Shown here in pieces: positions 22,230-33,800 of a stretch of DNA of 64,000 nt. The notes under the pieces are model-generated. The model had not been told where the DNA came from and ran no database searches. It saw only the letters and a list, made by a program, of their open reading frames with translations. Origin of the DNA: Saprolegnia diclina VS20 (Eukaryota; Oomycota; Saprolegniomycetes; Saprolegniales; Saprolegniaceae); the NCBI RefSeq assembly GCF_000281045.1, contig NW_008246090.1:467413-531412 (forward strand). Reading direction: 5' to 3'. The position numbers and the translations under genes are program-made. Numbering within the stretch: position 1 is the first letter of the stretch; each line of letters opens with the position of its first letter.

Positions 22230-23503
22230 GCGGAAGAACTTGGTAAGTGCTTCTTCGTTGCACCGTTGGACGAAGCGCCAGTGGCACCGCGCCCCATCGA
22301 GATCATCATCGCGCAGTTGCCTTCTTGTGTGTAACCAGATCGAAGTTCGAAGGCGTGACGGGGCACGCCCTCCGGTCGCGGATCCCACACATCGAAGATT
22401 CGCAGGTAACCGCCAATCGGCAAACTCGCGATCGTCCAGCACTCGTGTCGTGCTCGCGACAGCGTGCAGGTAGAAGCGATCGGCGTGGCGTTAGGACGCG
22501 ATTCGAAGGAAACGTCATCGCTCAGGTGTGTGCGCCCGTCTGGCCCCAGTCGTTGAAGAAGGCCAGGCGTTTCTCACCCAAATCCCTCGCGGCTACTTGC
22601 ATTTGCCACATGCGCACTGGCGCGAAATTCATGGACCAAACGAGTGCGACGATCCAGTGACGGTGCTGCCCACAAAGCGCTCCACACAATGGCCGCTTGG
22701 GTTGTCGCTGCACGCTCCTATAACCGTAGGTCTCTGCTGCCACGTGGTGCGACGGCTCGCTGGACTTAAGCGTTTGCAGCGACGTCTCCTCCACCACTCA
22801 AACGCCACCTTCTGTGGGGATCGACATCGTGGCACAAGCTCTCATCACCGTCGGTATGAGATTGCGACCCAGCCGCTCGTACTTCACGCGTTTCGAGGCG
22901 AGCGTAGCTGGCCCACCCACGTGCGTGCGTCTTGGTGCACATAATGGCTGCTTGCCGAGCACCTTCGACAATCGTACACGTGCCACCGACCTTCAACAGC
23001 CCAAGACTCAGCCCAAGGTACTCGCGCGCACCTACTTGCACACGAGCGGCTTGAGCCTTCTCCACTAGTACGGTATATTACTGTATTATAGCAACCAGTA
23101 TCCAGTGACTGGCAACCGACTTCAACTCGGTCGCTGCTGCCGGCGCCAAAATGGCAACCAACGTGCGTCGATTTTTCACCAGATTTTCACGCTGCTTGAA
23201 ATCCCACGCAGACGAGGCGCGATGACTAGTGACGAAGCGTGCGTATACGACGACCAGGTCTGATCGGACAGAACCAGACCCCTAGAGTAAGCTCTTCGAG
23301 TTTGCTTCTTCTGCAAGCTACCGACGACGTTTCGCAAGCAGTCGCACCTACGGTAGGTGGGGCTGGCCACCTCTTGAGGTTGCCGTTTGCTCTTTGGTGT
23401 GGGATACTGTGGTAGCCAGGGACAAAGGACGTGGAGGCGACGTAGGGCTAATATTGTTATAGGTGGTATATACTCTAGTACATGCAGCGGGTAATAATGG
23501 GGA
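22230..23503. other. Intergenic region, no gene seen
   Basis: About 1.27 kb between two minus-strand FYVE-GAF genes. Several overlapping open frames on both strands (22528-23068) show no domain, no signal peptide and no agreement between frames and splice sites. It should include the promoter of FYVE-GAF D. Confidence 0.4.
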
Positions 23504-25001
23504 TCATGCCTTCTTGGATTCGTCGGCCATGAGCTTGGCCTCCATGCGGGCGACTGCGTCCGCCAATTTATTGATCTGACTACCGTGCGAGTTGATAGTG
23601 GCAAACATATTGCCTTGCTGACTCGCGAGCTGCTGCTGCGTCACCGTCGTGCGGCTCAGGAGATCCATGAGCATCGTCTCCATCTTGGGTGCGGGCGCGC
23701 CGGTCGCCGAGGCGGCGACAGCGGTCTCGGGCGCGGTCGCCACAAGCGCGGCTTCCGGCGCCGGCGGCGGCACCTCGGCGGCCACGGCAGGCACTGGCGC
23801 CACCGGAGCTGCCTCGGATGGTGTCGGCTCGGACACAGCAACCGACGAGTTGTTGGTCAACACCGACGACCGGTCGGTGGCACCGGACGGGCGCTCCGCA
23901 GAACCCGCCGCGAGCTTGCGGTCCTCGAGGTTCTTCATGACAACCTGCGCGAGCTTTTCGAGGGTGCCAACGTCACCTGGGTCGCGCGTCCGTGCGGCGA
24001 CGTCAAAGACGAACACCGTGCCGAGCACGCGGCCCGTGCCAGGACAAATGATGGGCGCCGCGGCGTAGAACCGAATGCCGGCGCGGCCCGTGACAAGCGG
24101 GTTCCGGTCAAAGCGATTGTCGAGGGACGTGTCGGCGACAAGGATCGGCTCCTTCGTATAGACGACGTGCGCGCAAAAGGACACGTTGCGCGGAATCTCT
24201 TCCTGGATGAGGCCGACGCTCGACTTGAACCACTGCCGCGTCTCGTCGATAAAGCTCACGCCAGCGATCGAGCAATTGAGCGCTTTGGACGCGAGGTCGC
24301 AGATGATGTCAAACACATCGTCTTGCGGCGTGTCAAGAATGTCGTAGCTGTAGAGGTCCTCGAGGCGGTCGGCCTCGTCGGCGCAGGCCGGCGGCTTGGG
24401 CCACGCGTGCTCCCAGTCAAAGTCAAGGGGGTAGTCGCACGGCGTGCTCGCCGGCGGCAACTCGATGGGTGTGAGCGGCGAGTTCATCGAATGCGTCCGG
24501 CCGCTGGTGCTGTGGTAGTGGCCGCGCGAGTGCGAGTGCTCCGAGACCGAGCTGCTAAAGCCATGCGGCGCCGCCGACGCGACGGTGGCCGGCGACGGCG
24601 CGACGCCCGAGCCTTCGCCAGGCGGGTTGGCGAACCCCATAACACATTGTACACAGACGCGCGCTTCGGTTTGGCCGACGCTGGGGAGCATGAGCTGCTT
24701 CTTGAGCGCGCACGGGCTGCAGACGATCTCACCACACTATGCATAGGCATGAGACATATAGGACGATCGAGCATAGTGAGCGTACGACGCGGCAGTGGTG
24801 CTTTCGTCGAAAGGCGCTGAAATTCTTATTGCAAATGTGGCAGCGCTTGCGCTCCGAGTCCGAGACCCACGACTCCTGTGACCGCAGCGCCTCGAGGACG
24901 ATGACGTTGCCCTTGTTGAGCGCGGCCGCGTCCATCTCGACGGACGCGCCCCGGGAGAGCGCCGGCTGCACCATGCTGCTCACGCTCGGCTGCTTGTTCA
25001 T
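23504..25001 (-). CDS. FYVE-GAF-coiled-coil protein E
   Basis: Exons (minus) are 25001-24786 and 24736-23504, 482 residues. FYVE: SWVSDSE, CHIC, RRKHHCRV, then the intron, CGEIVCSPC and RVCVQC, all ligands present. Linker: YPLDFDWEHAWPKPP. GAF (about 195-350): DDVFDIICDLASK, RQWFKSSVGL, SFCAHVV and IRFYAAAP. It then has a long Ala/Pro/Val-rich, probably disordered segment of about 100 residues before the C-terminal helix (TTVTQQQLASQQGNMF, then RMEAKL). The ATG at 25001 gives an N-terminus of family length. It is the closest array member to VPS34, whose exons resume after the gap at 25999. Confidence 0.84.
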
Positions 25002-25658
25002 CCTTCCAGTCACACGTAAAAATGAGCCCTCGGTAGCTGACTGCCTTGAATGTCCGAGGAAGCCAGCCAATCAGAGCGCGCCGGCTTTGGTTACTACGAA
25101 TTACACGGCACATTTCGCAGCGCAGAAGCGGCCGCGGCGATCAATTTTGACCAATCCAAAGCTACTTTATGCGAAAAAGACAGCCAATCCCAAGCGGCCA
25201 AAGCCAGATGCGTCTTGATTGGCTCTGGCCTTGGTTTGAAATCGGCATCGGATTGGGTCCCTCTGCCGCAGGGGCTTTTATTTCACGGGGCATACAAATA
25301 CCAAGTGCGTTGGCCGATCAAGAGACGGCGCCGATTCTAGTGCGAGTGGCGTGTTTTTAGAACCGGCATTTTGAATCGGACGGATTATTGACGCGTTGAC
25401 TGGAAGCGGAATGTATACCAGACTACTGCGACACGTATATTGCCCCCTGGGCTTTTCTACATATTCTAGCTCTTCGCGCGACGATCCACGCGTTATCCTT
25501 CCACGCCCGAGCACTCGGTGTTCTTGAAGCTGACCCGTGACGCTTCCTTGAACAACCGAATGCGCGTGCCATGTCTGCGTTCCCAAAGCGTTCGTGCATA
25601 TTGCCCGCGACATTCTCGATTGTATTCGGCTGCTCGACGTTTCGATCCCCGTCCCATG
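25002..25658. other. Upstream region between FYVE-GAF E and the sequence gap
   Basis: About 650 bases that should hold the promoter of FYVE-GAF E (minus) and perhaps part of the VPS34 upstream region (plus). A cluster of CCAAT boxes is noted separately. No coding exon is convincing before the gap. Confidence 0.4.
25067..25256. promoter_or_regulatory. Cluster of CCAAT boxes upstream of FYVE-GAF E
   Basis: CCAAT occurs at 25067-25071, 25151-25155 and 25194-25198, and its reverse ATTGG at 25218-25222 and 25252-25256. That makes five within 190 bases, 66-255 bases upstream of the ATG. CCAAT is the NF-Y site in other eukaryotes; its use here is inferred from clustering only. Confidence 0.35.
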
Positions 25659-25998
25659 NNNNNNNNNNNNNNNNNNNNNNNNNNNNNNNNNNNNNNNNNN
25701 NNNNNNNNNNNNNNNNNNNNNNNNNNNNNNNNNNNNNNNNNNNNNNNNNNNNNNNNNNNNNNNNNNNNNNNNNNNNNNNNNNNNNNNNNNNNNNNNNNNN
25801 NNNNNNNNNNNNNNNNNNNNNNNNNNNNNNNNNNNNNNNNNNNNNNNNNNNNNNNNNNNNNNNNNNNNNNNNNNNNNNNNNNNNNNNNNNNNNNNNNNNN
25901 NNNNNNNNNNNNNNNNNNNNNNNNNNNNNNNNNNNNNNNNNNNNNNNNNNNNNNNNNNNNNNNNNNNNNNNNNNNNNNNNNNNNNNNNNNNNNNNNNN
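25659..25998. other. Assembly gap (340 N)
   Basis: A run of N. The VPS34 reading frame enters directly from it, so the gap hides the start codon and first residues of that gene. Confidence 0.99.
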
Positions 25999-25999
25999 C

Positions 26000-28889
26000 T
26001 CCGAGTACAAGTACTACCTGAGCAGCGCCGTCGACGTCGAGGTGACCTTCCTCCTCTCGTATGTGGACATGCCTCCGCAGCAGCTGCTGCAGCATGACAA
26101 GCCCACCGGCGACGAGCTCTTCCACGCGCCCGAGCTCGTGCAAGCCATGGGCTCGGCGTCCGAGCTCCAAAACTCGGCGATGAACGAGCTCTTTGTGAGC
26201 GCGCAGATCTTTGCCGACGGGCTGCCGATGCATACGATGCCGATCTGCACCAAGAGCCCGAGCAAGGTCAGCGCGTCGTGCTTGTACTGGAACGAGTGGA
26301 TCACGCTGCCCGTCAAGTTTCGCGACCTCCCGCGCAATGCGGTCATTGCGCTCACGATCTGGGGCGTCGGCGAAGTGCCCGTCGGTGGCACGACCGTGCC
26401 CCTCTTTGGCCGCAACGGCCTCCTCAAGGACGGCGCGCTCTGCCTCCGTGTCTGGCCGCGCGTCGCCGCCGACCCGGACGTGCTCACGACGACGCCGTCC
26501 GACTACGAGCACGACAACCAAGCCGAGATTGTCACGCGGCAAATGGAGTGCTTTCGCCTCGACAAGCTCAAGGAGCGCTACGACCGCCACGAGATGCTCC
26601 GCCTCGACTGGGTCGACCGCATCACGAACCGCCGCATTGCGCGCATGCGCAGCAACGCCGAGTGCCCGGGCCCGAAGGAAGAATTTCCGTCGTACATTCA
26701 TGTACGCAACGACCCCTGCCTCTGGATCGACCTCCCGTACTTTGGCCACCCCGTCGTGTACGAAGAAGAGCCGTACCCAATCCGGAATGCCAACCTCTAC
26801 GGCGACGCAGCGACGCGGCCGCCCGCATCGCTCGCCGGCGAGACGCCAGCGGCGCATCCCCGGTCGCTGAGCCGCATTGGTAGATGGTGCTTTGCTTCTT
26901 TCTGTATCTGACAATATGGAATAGATAACACGACCGACTCGGCCCTTGTTGCTGTGTGGGACCCGGACCTCGCCGAGGACAACCCGGCCGAGCGCAAGTA
27001 CCGCAAGCTCGCACGTGACATTCTCCGCGGGTCCATTGACCCGAATCTGAAGCCGAACCGCGAGGAAAAGTTTCGTATCGACAAGCTCCTCGGGTCGTCG
27101 AGCGACCACCTCAAGAACGACGAGAAGGACTTGCTGTGGAAGTTCCGGTACACGCTCGTCGAGAACCGCAAGGCGATCGTCAAGTTCCTTCTGAGTGTCG
27201 ACTGGCTCGACGAGACCGAGGTGACGCTCACGTCCGAGCTGCTCACGGCGTGGACCGAGATCGACGTGGCCGATGCGCTCAAGCTGCTCGGTCCGCGCAA
27301 GGAGTTTCGGAGCGACCTCGTGCGTCATTTTGCAGTCGCGGCGCTCGACAAAGCACGCAACGAAGAGCTCCTGGACTTTCTTTTGCAGCTCGTGCAGGCG
27401 CTGCGGTACGAACGCCGCCACGAGGCGTCGCTCGGGCCGCTGGCGCGCTTCCTCATTTCGCGCGCGTGCAAGCACTTCAAGATGGCCAACTTTTTTTACT
27501 GGTACCTCCAAGTCGAGGTCTCGGACGTCCGCGACGGCGACATGTTTACGCGCATTCTGGAGCGCATGCTCTCGCAGATGCGCGAGTCGGACGACGGTGT
27601 CGCGATTCTCAACATGCTCCAGACGCAGAACGAGTACATGAACCGTATCATGGCACTGCACTTGCGCGCCCGCGACGAAAAAGGCAAGAAGGATGCGAAA
27701 GAAGAGAAGCTCAAGCAGTACCTCAAGCAAATGGTGTGGCCCAAAGGCGTCCACATTCGACTGCCGCTGGACCCGTCGATCCATCTCTCGGGCATCGTGC
27801 CGACGTCAGCCAAGATGTTCAAGAGCGCGATGTACCCATGCGTGCTGGACTTTACCACGGTCCTCGTCGAAGCCGACGTGGCTGAGGTTGCGCATCGGGT
27901 TGCATTCCTTGTCGCTGACATAAGCTTGCGTAGGACACGGAAGCCACGTCGCTGCGCGAGTCGCTGAGTGTGCTCAACTCGGGCCCGTCGTCGTTTACGG
28001 CGCCGCCGCCGCTCACGTCCATGACGTCGAATCGCTTTCTGGGCTTGCGTCGGGACAAGGACGGACCCGCGTACAAGGTCATGATCAAGAATGGCGACGA
28101 TTTGCGCCAGGACCAGCTCGTCATGCAGATGTTTAGCCTCATGGACCGGCTGCTCAAAAAAGTGAATCTGGACCTGAAGCTCGTGTCGTACCAGATTCTG
28201 GCCACGTCGCCGTCCGCGGGCCTCATGATGTTTGTCAACGATTCGTATCCGGTGTCGGGCGTCATCTCCAACTACAAGACGATCCAAGCCTTCCTTCGCG
28301 CGCACAACCCAGACCCGAGCGGATACGAAGGCATTGCGCTCGAGGCCATCAACACGTACGTGCGGTCGCTCGCGGGCTCGTGCGTCTTTTCGTACATCCT
28401 TGGTATTGGCGACCGGCACTTGGAGAACGTCATGATGAAGAGCCAAGGCCACCTCTTCCACATCGACTTTGGCTTTATCTTTGGCGCTGACCCCAAGCCG
28501 TTCCCGCCGCCCTTCAAGCTCACAAAGGAAATGGTCGAAGGCATGGGCGGCACCAAGAGCGAGCACTACAACAAGTTTGAGACGCTTTGTTGCCAAGCCT
28601 ACAACTGGTCTGATCGACTTGACGAAGCTCGGATGCTGATCACTGTCGTAGGCTGCGCAAGAGTGCGCCCATGATCCTCAACTTGCTCCACTTGATGGTG
28701 GACGCGGGCATCGAAGGCTACACCAACGACCCGCAGACGGTCCTCGCCAAGGTCGAAGAACGCTTCCGCCTCGATCTCACGGACGAGCAAGCCGAGCAGT
28801 TTTTCCTCCAGCTCATTTCGGACAGCATGAACGCCCTCTTCCCTGTGCTCGCCGACATTGCGCACGACATTCGCGTCAAAATGCGATAA
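26000..28889 (+). CDS. PIK3C3: VPS34 class III phosphatidylinositol 3-kinase (5' end in gap)
   Basis: Exons are <26000-26879, 26925-27886, 27934-28607 and 28652-28889, about 917 visible residues. Domains in order: C2 (WNEWITLPVKFRDLPRNA, VPVGGTTVPLFG); helical PIK domain (DLLWKFRYTL, LLQLVQALRYE, FLISRACKHFKMANFFYWYL); kinase domain (IKNGDDLRQDQL, catalytic loop GIGDRHLEN, activation DFGFIFGADPKP, KEMVEGMGG). It ends with the short C-terminal helix used by VPS34. It phosphorylates phosphatidylinositol to PI3P for endosomal sorting and autophagy, normally with VPS15 and Beclin. The acceptor of the last intron restores WLRKSAPMILNLL. The donor of intron 2 could be 27878 or 27887. The product is the ligand of FYVE domains encoded just upstream. 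Confidence 0.95.
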
Positions 28890-28955
28890 GATCGCGTCGT
28901 AACCAAGTCGTAACCACCATATATATATGCACGTACCATATACATCCATCTTGCC

Positions 28956-29183
28956 ATGGCCCAACGCGACACCAACAAGTTGCGCATTCGGTGGTGCAAA
29001 CACACTCGACAGTTTGTGCCATCACCGTCGCCGCGTCCTGTCAAGAGCCCAAGAAAGGCCGTGCCACCAACGACCACTGAGCAAAACAACAATGCTCCGA
29101 CGGTCGCATCGCTCCACTTGCCACCGATTGAGGTCGTCGGCCTTGGTGCGGACGATGTGGCCAAGGTGGCTGCAGAGCTTTGA
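28956..29183 (+). CDS. Small hypothetical protein
   Basis: A 75-residue frame with a good start context (gccATGgc). It is basic and proline-rich at the N-terminus (PSPSPRPVKSPRKAVPP), then ends in a short helix. No domain is recognised. It lies between the VPS34 stop and the TPR-J gene on the same strand, with 66 and 61 bases of spacing. It could be a real small protein or a chance frame. Confidence 0.35.
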   Translation: MAQRDTNKLRIRWCKHTRQFVPSPSPRPVKSPRKAVPPTTTEQNNNAPTVASLHLPPIEVVGLGADDVAKVAAEL

Positions 29184-29244
29184 CTTCTCATGAGCTCATA
29201 GCACGCTGTAGTTTTTCAGCGTCGCCATCTTTCAAGAAGACACG

Positions 29245-30818
29245 ATGGCGCGGACGCCACTGCGCGTCTACGTGGACCTCTTTGCACGAATCCAGTTTTC
29301 GACCGACCTCGCCCGCATCGCAACAAACCGCAAGGCGCTCGAGCTCTTCCTCGAATGCTACGAGCTCTGCCTCGGCCTCGTTACGGTGCCCCACCCGAGC
29401 CTCTGCCGCGGTTGGAACCGAGTGGTTCGTCTTGACGCTGACGGAATGCGGTGTAGAGTGGCTGCCGTGCGCCGAGATGTATCTCTTCCTTGGTCGATTC
29501 GCGAAAGCGCGCCGCGTCGCCCAGCAGGTTGGAGCGTCCAAGGACATGACGGAGCGTCTCAAGCGCGTCCTCGTGCTGTCTCGTAACCACGAGCGTGCGT
29601 GCGAGACGTCTCGAAGGGCCCTCGAATTTGCGTACCCGCCAAAAGAGAGTTTGCACGCGTTGGTCGCCGCCATCGACAGCGTCTTGTCGACGTCGCCAGC
29701 CTCCCCGGAAGCCTTGTACCTCAAAACCGCGGTGCTTGTGGCCACGCAAATGTACGACGAGCTTCTCGAGTTTCTAACCCGGCTCCCGTTTCCACTTGTG
29801 GCGTCCGACACCAACTTGCTCATCGCGAACGCACGAGCGCAGAGCCATGTGGGCAATCTCGAGGCAGCCGTCGCCTTGCTTCAGAAAATGCCACCCGGCC
29901 GCCACTCGCCGACCTCACGCCAGTATCTCGAGCAGCTCCAGCGCATGCAGTCACGTCGGGTACGCACCGTTGGTCACCGAATACACATACATGGGTGTGG
30001 TGCGTCCAGGCGCAAGGCATCTCGCTCGTCAACGGCGGTCACTATACCGCTGCTATCGACATGTTGACAACGTGCTTGGCTCTGGAGACGTCGAATGCGC
30101 TGTACCAAGCCAGCGTCTTGTATGAGCGCTCGGGGGCCTTCTTGGGCGTACCTGGGAGAGAGGGGGATGCGGTTGCAGACGCCGAGGCGTGTCTTCGACT
30201 GCAGCCCACCCACGCACTCTGCCATGTTCGCCTTCGCAGTGCACGTGTGCAGCTCGAGACGGCCAAGATGGTACAGCGCGATCGTTTCATCGGGCCAATC
30301 GACACCGAGCGTAGCAGCACCTCGTTTACAAGGAGCAGCGGGCGGCAGACAAGGCCAACAAGTACCGTCGTGTTCCTTGGCGTCACAGAGAGAGACGTCG
30401 CATAGGCGTCCATCATACGCCAGCGTCTTCTTCCGAACTGGTGCACCCTCCAACCTCGCACCGCGCGACCAGCTGCGGTACTTGAAGTCGCACACGGAGG
30501 CCACGGGACGACCCAAGACGACGCCGGTGCTTGCAACAATACCCCTAGAACTCTATTACACGATGTTGGGCATTTCGCCTGCGGCATCGATGGACGAGGT
30601 CAAGAAGGCGTACCATCGATGCGCGCTGCAGCTGCACCCAGGTGACGGCGATGGCAAGTACCTTGCGGTATGCAAAGGTGCATGTAGACAAGCGCAAGAA
30701 TGCGGACGCTGACGACCAGTTCAAGGCGATTGCGACAGCGTATGCGGTACTGAGCGACACGGCCGCGCGCGACGAGTATGACCGCGTGGTGAAGTCGTCA
30801 TGTTACTCGACCCATTAA
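29245..30818 (+). CDS. TPR-repeat J-domain co-chaperone
   Basis: Exons are 29245-29379, 29423-29959, 30010-30270, 30315-30361, 30406-30641 and 30688-30818, 448 residues. TPR-like helices fill the N-terminal three quarters (LGRFAKARRVAQQ, LLIANARAQSHVGNLEAAVALL, NGGHYTAAIDML). The C-terminus is a J domain: LYYTMLGISPAASMDEVKKA, HPDKRKN, FKAIATAYAVLSD, EYD. The HPD motif that triggers Hsp70 ATPase is created by removal of intron 30642-30687. TPR-then-J order is as in DNAJC7 and DNAJC3; lack of an obvious signal peptide favours the cytosolic DNAJC7 type. The first intron is uncertain: its ends could be 29386 and/or 29458. The stop codon overlaps that of the convergent C2CD3-like gene. Confidence 0.78.
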
Positions 30819-33800
30819 CGCGTACCTTTGGTGCTAAAGATGCCGTCGTCGTCGCTCGAGTCGTCGTCTTCGAGCCAGTAGGAGAGACTACCTCGCATGA
30901 TCTTGGCGATGCGCTCCGTCTCCGAATCCAGCAAAGGCGGCTTAGCGGGACTTCGCCGTAAAGGCTGGACCGAGCGAAACACGGGCGGAATACTTAGAGG
31001 CACGGGTCGGGCCGTGGAGCGACGCGGCGGCTCGCGTGCAACAGCAGTAAGCGCGTCGGTGGGTGCATCGGTCATGACGTTGGGAGTGGTTTCCCGCGCA
31101 CTCTGTGTCAACCGCGCAATCTCGGCAGCCAAATCGTCGGATGCACGACGTGCAGGTAGCCTTGGCAGTGGCTCATCGAGACGTTGTACAAGACGCGAAA
31201 GCTGGTCTGCAATCGACAGCGTCGGCGACGTCGGTGCGGACTCGTCTTTGGGTGCTGGCGTCAAGATACCATCGGCGAGGGCTTTTGAAGATGCCGGAGT
31301 TTCCAGCGCGACACCCTTGGTTTCCAATCTGTCCGGCCACGGACTCGGTGGTCGCTTTGGCGACGGCTCTACCTTCGTTGAACCAGTTGTCTCCATGTGA
31401 ACGTGCTCGCTCGATGGCTGCAGTGTGTCAGCAACCACCTGCCGTTGCACTGACGTAGCATCCATCGACGTGGCATCGTGTAGCGCACTGTCACGCGGAA
31501 CCGTCGTCGTCTCTTCTACTTCTGTTGTCGTCACACCAGCATCAAGCTGCCCCGTAAGATGAGGCTTCTCCGTTCGATCGAGCGACACGCGTACGACATC
31601 CATTGTAGGACTGGTACGTTCGACCAGAAGTGGCGGGGAAGGCTTGACGGGGCTCGCGCACGCCGAGCAGCTTGGTGTCGTCAAGGACGTGAGCGCGGCT
31701 AGCTGGAGCTTGATATCTTGCATTGTCTCCAAGACCGTCCTGAGTACATCGTCGTCAACGGCGTGGGACTTTTCGGACGCTGGCCGGCTACCACCAGACC
31801 ACAAGCACACGTCCAGATCGGCCACGGGTGATGCGGGCGCGCTCTCGATGGGAGGGGCCAGCAACGCTGCCAACGCTGCGTAGTCATCGTCTTCGTCCTC
31901 AGATGCTGCTGGAGTGCTCGGAACGTCGGCCACGACCGATCCCATGAGTGTGTCACACTCCTCGAGCACGTCGTCTTGACGAGCTTCGAAGGTCGGCGGC
32001 GCAAACAGGCTGAGCGCTGACAAGTCGACGTCATCGCAAGACCCATCCGAGCGATCGACCGGAGCGTCCGATAGCACGGCCGCGCTGTTGTCGTCCCAGC
32101 CACTCTCGTCGACGAGCGCAGCCTCGCCCGTAGCATCAACGGCTTCAATGTCGTCCACCATATCGTCCATACCATTCATGTGCACGTCGAGAGCCGTCAT
32201 GTCAAACTCCGACTCCGAGTCGCTCCAATGACCACTGACGACGTGCTCGTTTTCTGCAGTCTCTGAGACCGGAGGCAACCCTCGCGGGGACGTCGATGGC
32301 GATGGCAGTGGCGATGCAGTTGGTGATGGCTCTGGTGACGCAGCTGGTGACGATTTGGGTGACGCCAGCAACACCCGTGATGGGGATGCAGGCGGAGATG
32401 CTGGCGGTGACGCAGGCGGCGATCGTTGCTGGCACGCTTCATCTGGCGACGTGATCGTGACGTGGTTGAGCCGTTGATCAATGTCGGCGAGATCGCGCTG
32501 TACTTTTTGAAGGAGTTGCCACGAGTCGGTCTCGATGTCGGTAGGCACGGCGGCATTTGACACGGGTACGACGACCGACTCCACACTCTCGAGGACCGTC
32601 TTTTGAATGCGGAGTTGGAGCTGGCCCTATGTAATGTGGTTTGAATGAGACCCGTACACATAGTGATTGCTCTTCTTACGCGGTACTGTTGCGTGGCATC
32701 GATAATGTGGTACCACCCGCACACTTCAGGTGTCCATTTCAAGAGCGCGAGGTCGACGACGGCTTGACCAAGGCGCCGCGGCGACTCGAACGACGACGCA
32801 TCGTGCAGCCACAGTGCAAACACCAGCGGTGCCTCTCGTTGTCGAACAAAGTTGGCACTGCATGAAAAGTCGAAGGCGAGCGCGGTCGTCACGGGCACTT
32901 GTTTAGTTGTCTACGTCACATACTTATACCCTTCCAACACGCATGCTTGGCTTTATCGTACCTGACGCAGCGAGCCCCACTCCACTTGAACACTTGCGAG
33001 AAACGACGCAGTACCATGGCCTTGCACGTCCAAGTGGCGAGCTTGTAGGATGGATACCTAGACATATCTCGTCAGCACCTGCGGTGGTAGATATACACTG
33101 TGACGACGTACAACACTGTCGTTATCAACGTGGGTAACGTGGGTTTCGTCCAGCTCCCGAGACTCTGCTTGCACGACCTCCGGCTTGCTGAAGGGAACCC
33201 TGTCGTCGGCGACGACTTCCGGGGTGGGACGGGATGACGGATCTTGGCGCGTCATTCCGACAGCACGGAGCCGGGGTTCCCGCGCTGGTGTCAGCACTGT
33301 CTGAGGCGTCGTTGTAGGAACTAAGATACGCCCCTTGCCGTGATGGAAAGCAATGTGCACTTGAGCGCGACCGTGGTACACACCATCTAAGTGACATGCC
33401 ATGCAATGCTAAAACGCGAGGTAGACGCAAGTGTACCTCGAAGGAGTGGGAATACGCCTTTGATGCCTTGCGTCCGAAAGAGAAGTGAGGCCAGCGGAAT
33501 TGCGACAGCGCCAAGGTATGTGAGGTCTTTCCCGGATGCGACGTGCCACACGTCGAGGACCACGTCGTCGACCGCCATGCTGTCAAGCAGTGCAGCATGA
33601 ATCGTCAAGTGCTCTTGAAACGTGTAGTAGGACGTCGGTGCGAGGAGCGGCGAGAGCTGGCGCGACATCCACTTGCCTCTCTCCGAGTCGAACGCCACCG
33701 AAGTGGCGTCGTCGTCGACGGCATCGCCGACGCAGAGCGCGCACTGTACTTGGACACTGGCCACGGACGCAGAGGCGAGCTGAAAGGAGCCAATGCGCAC

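Noticed and set aside
22528-23068. Several overlapping frames of 80-140 codons on both strands
   Set aside because: No frame shows domain content, consistent splice partners or a clear start. Treated as intergenic.
25493-27784. A very long minus-strand open frame crossing the N gap
   Set aside because: It is antisense to VPS34 exons and stays open partly because N codons cannot be stops.
30815-32626. Stand-alone Ser/Pro-rich acidic protein
   Set aside because: It has no start codon of its own in frame at a sensible place and continues a C2 domain from upstream exons, so it was merged into the C2CD3-like gene.
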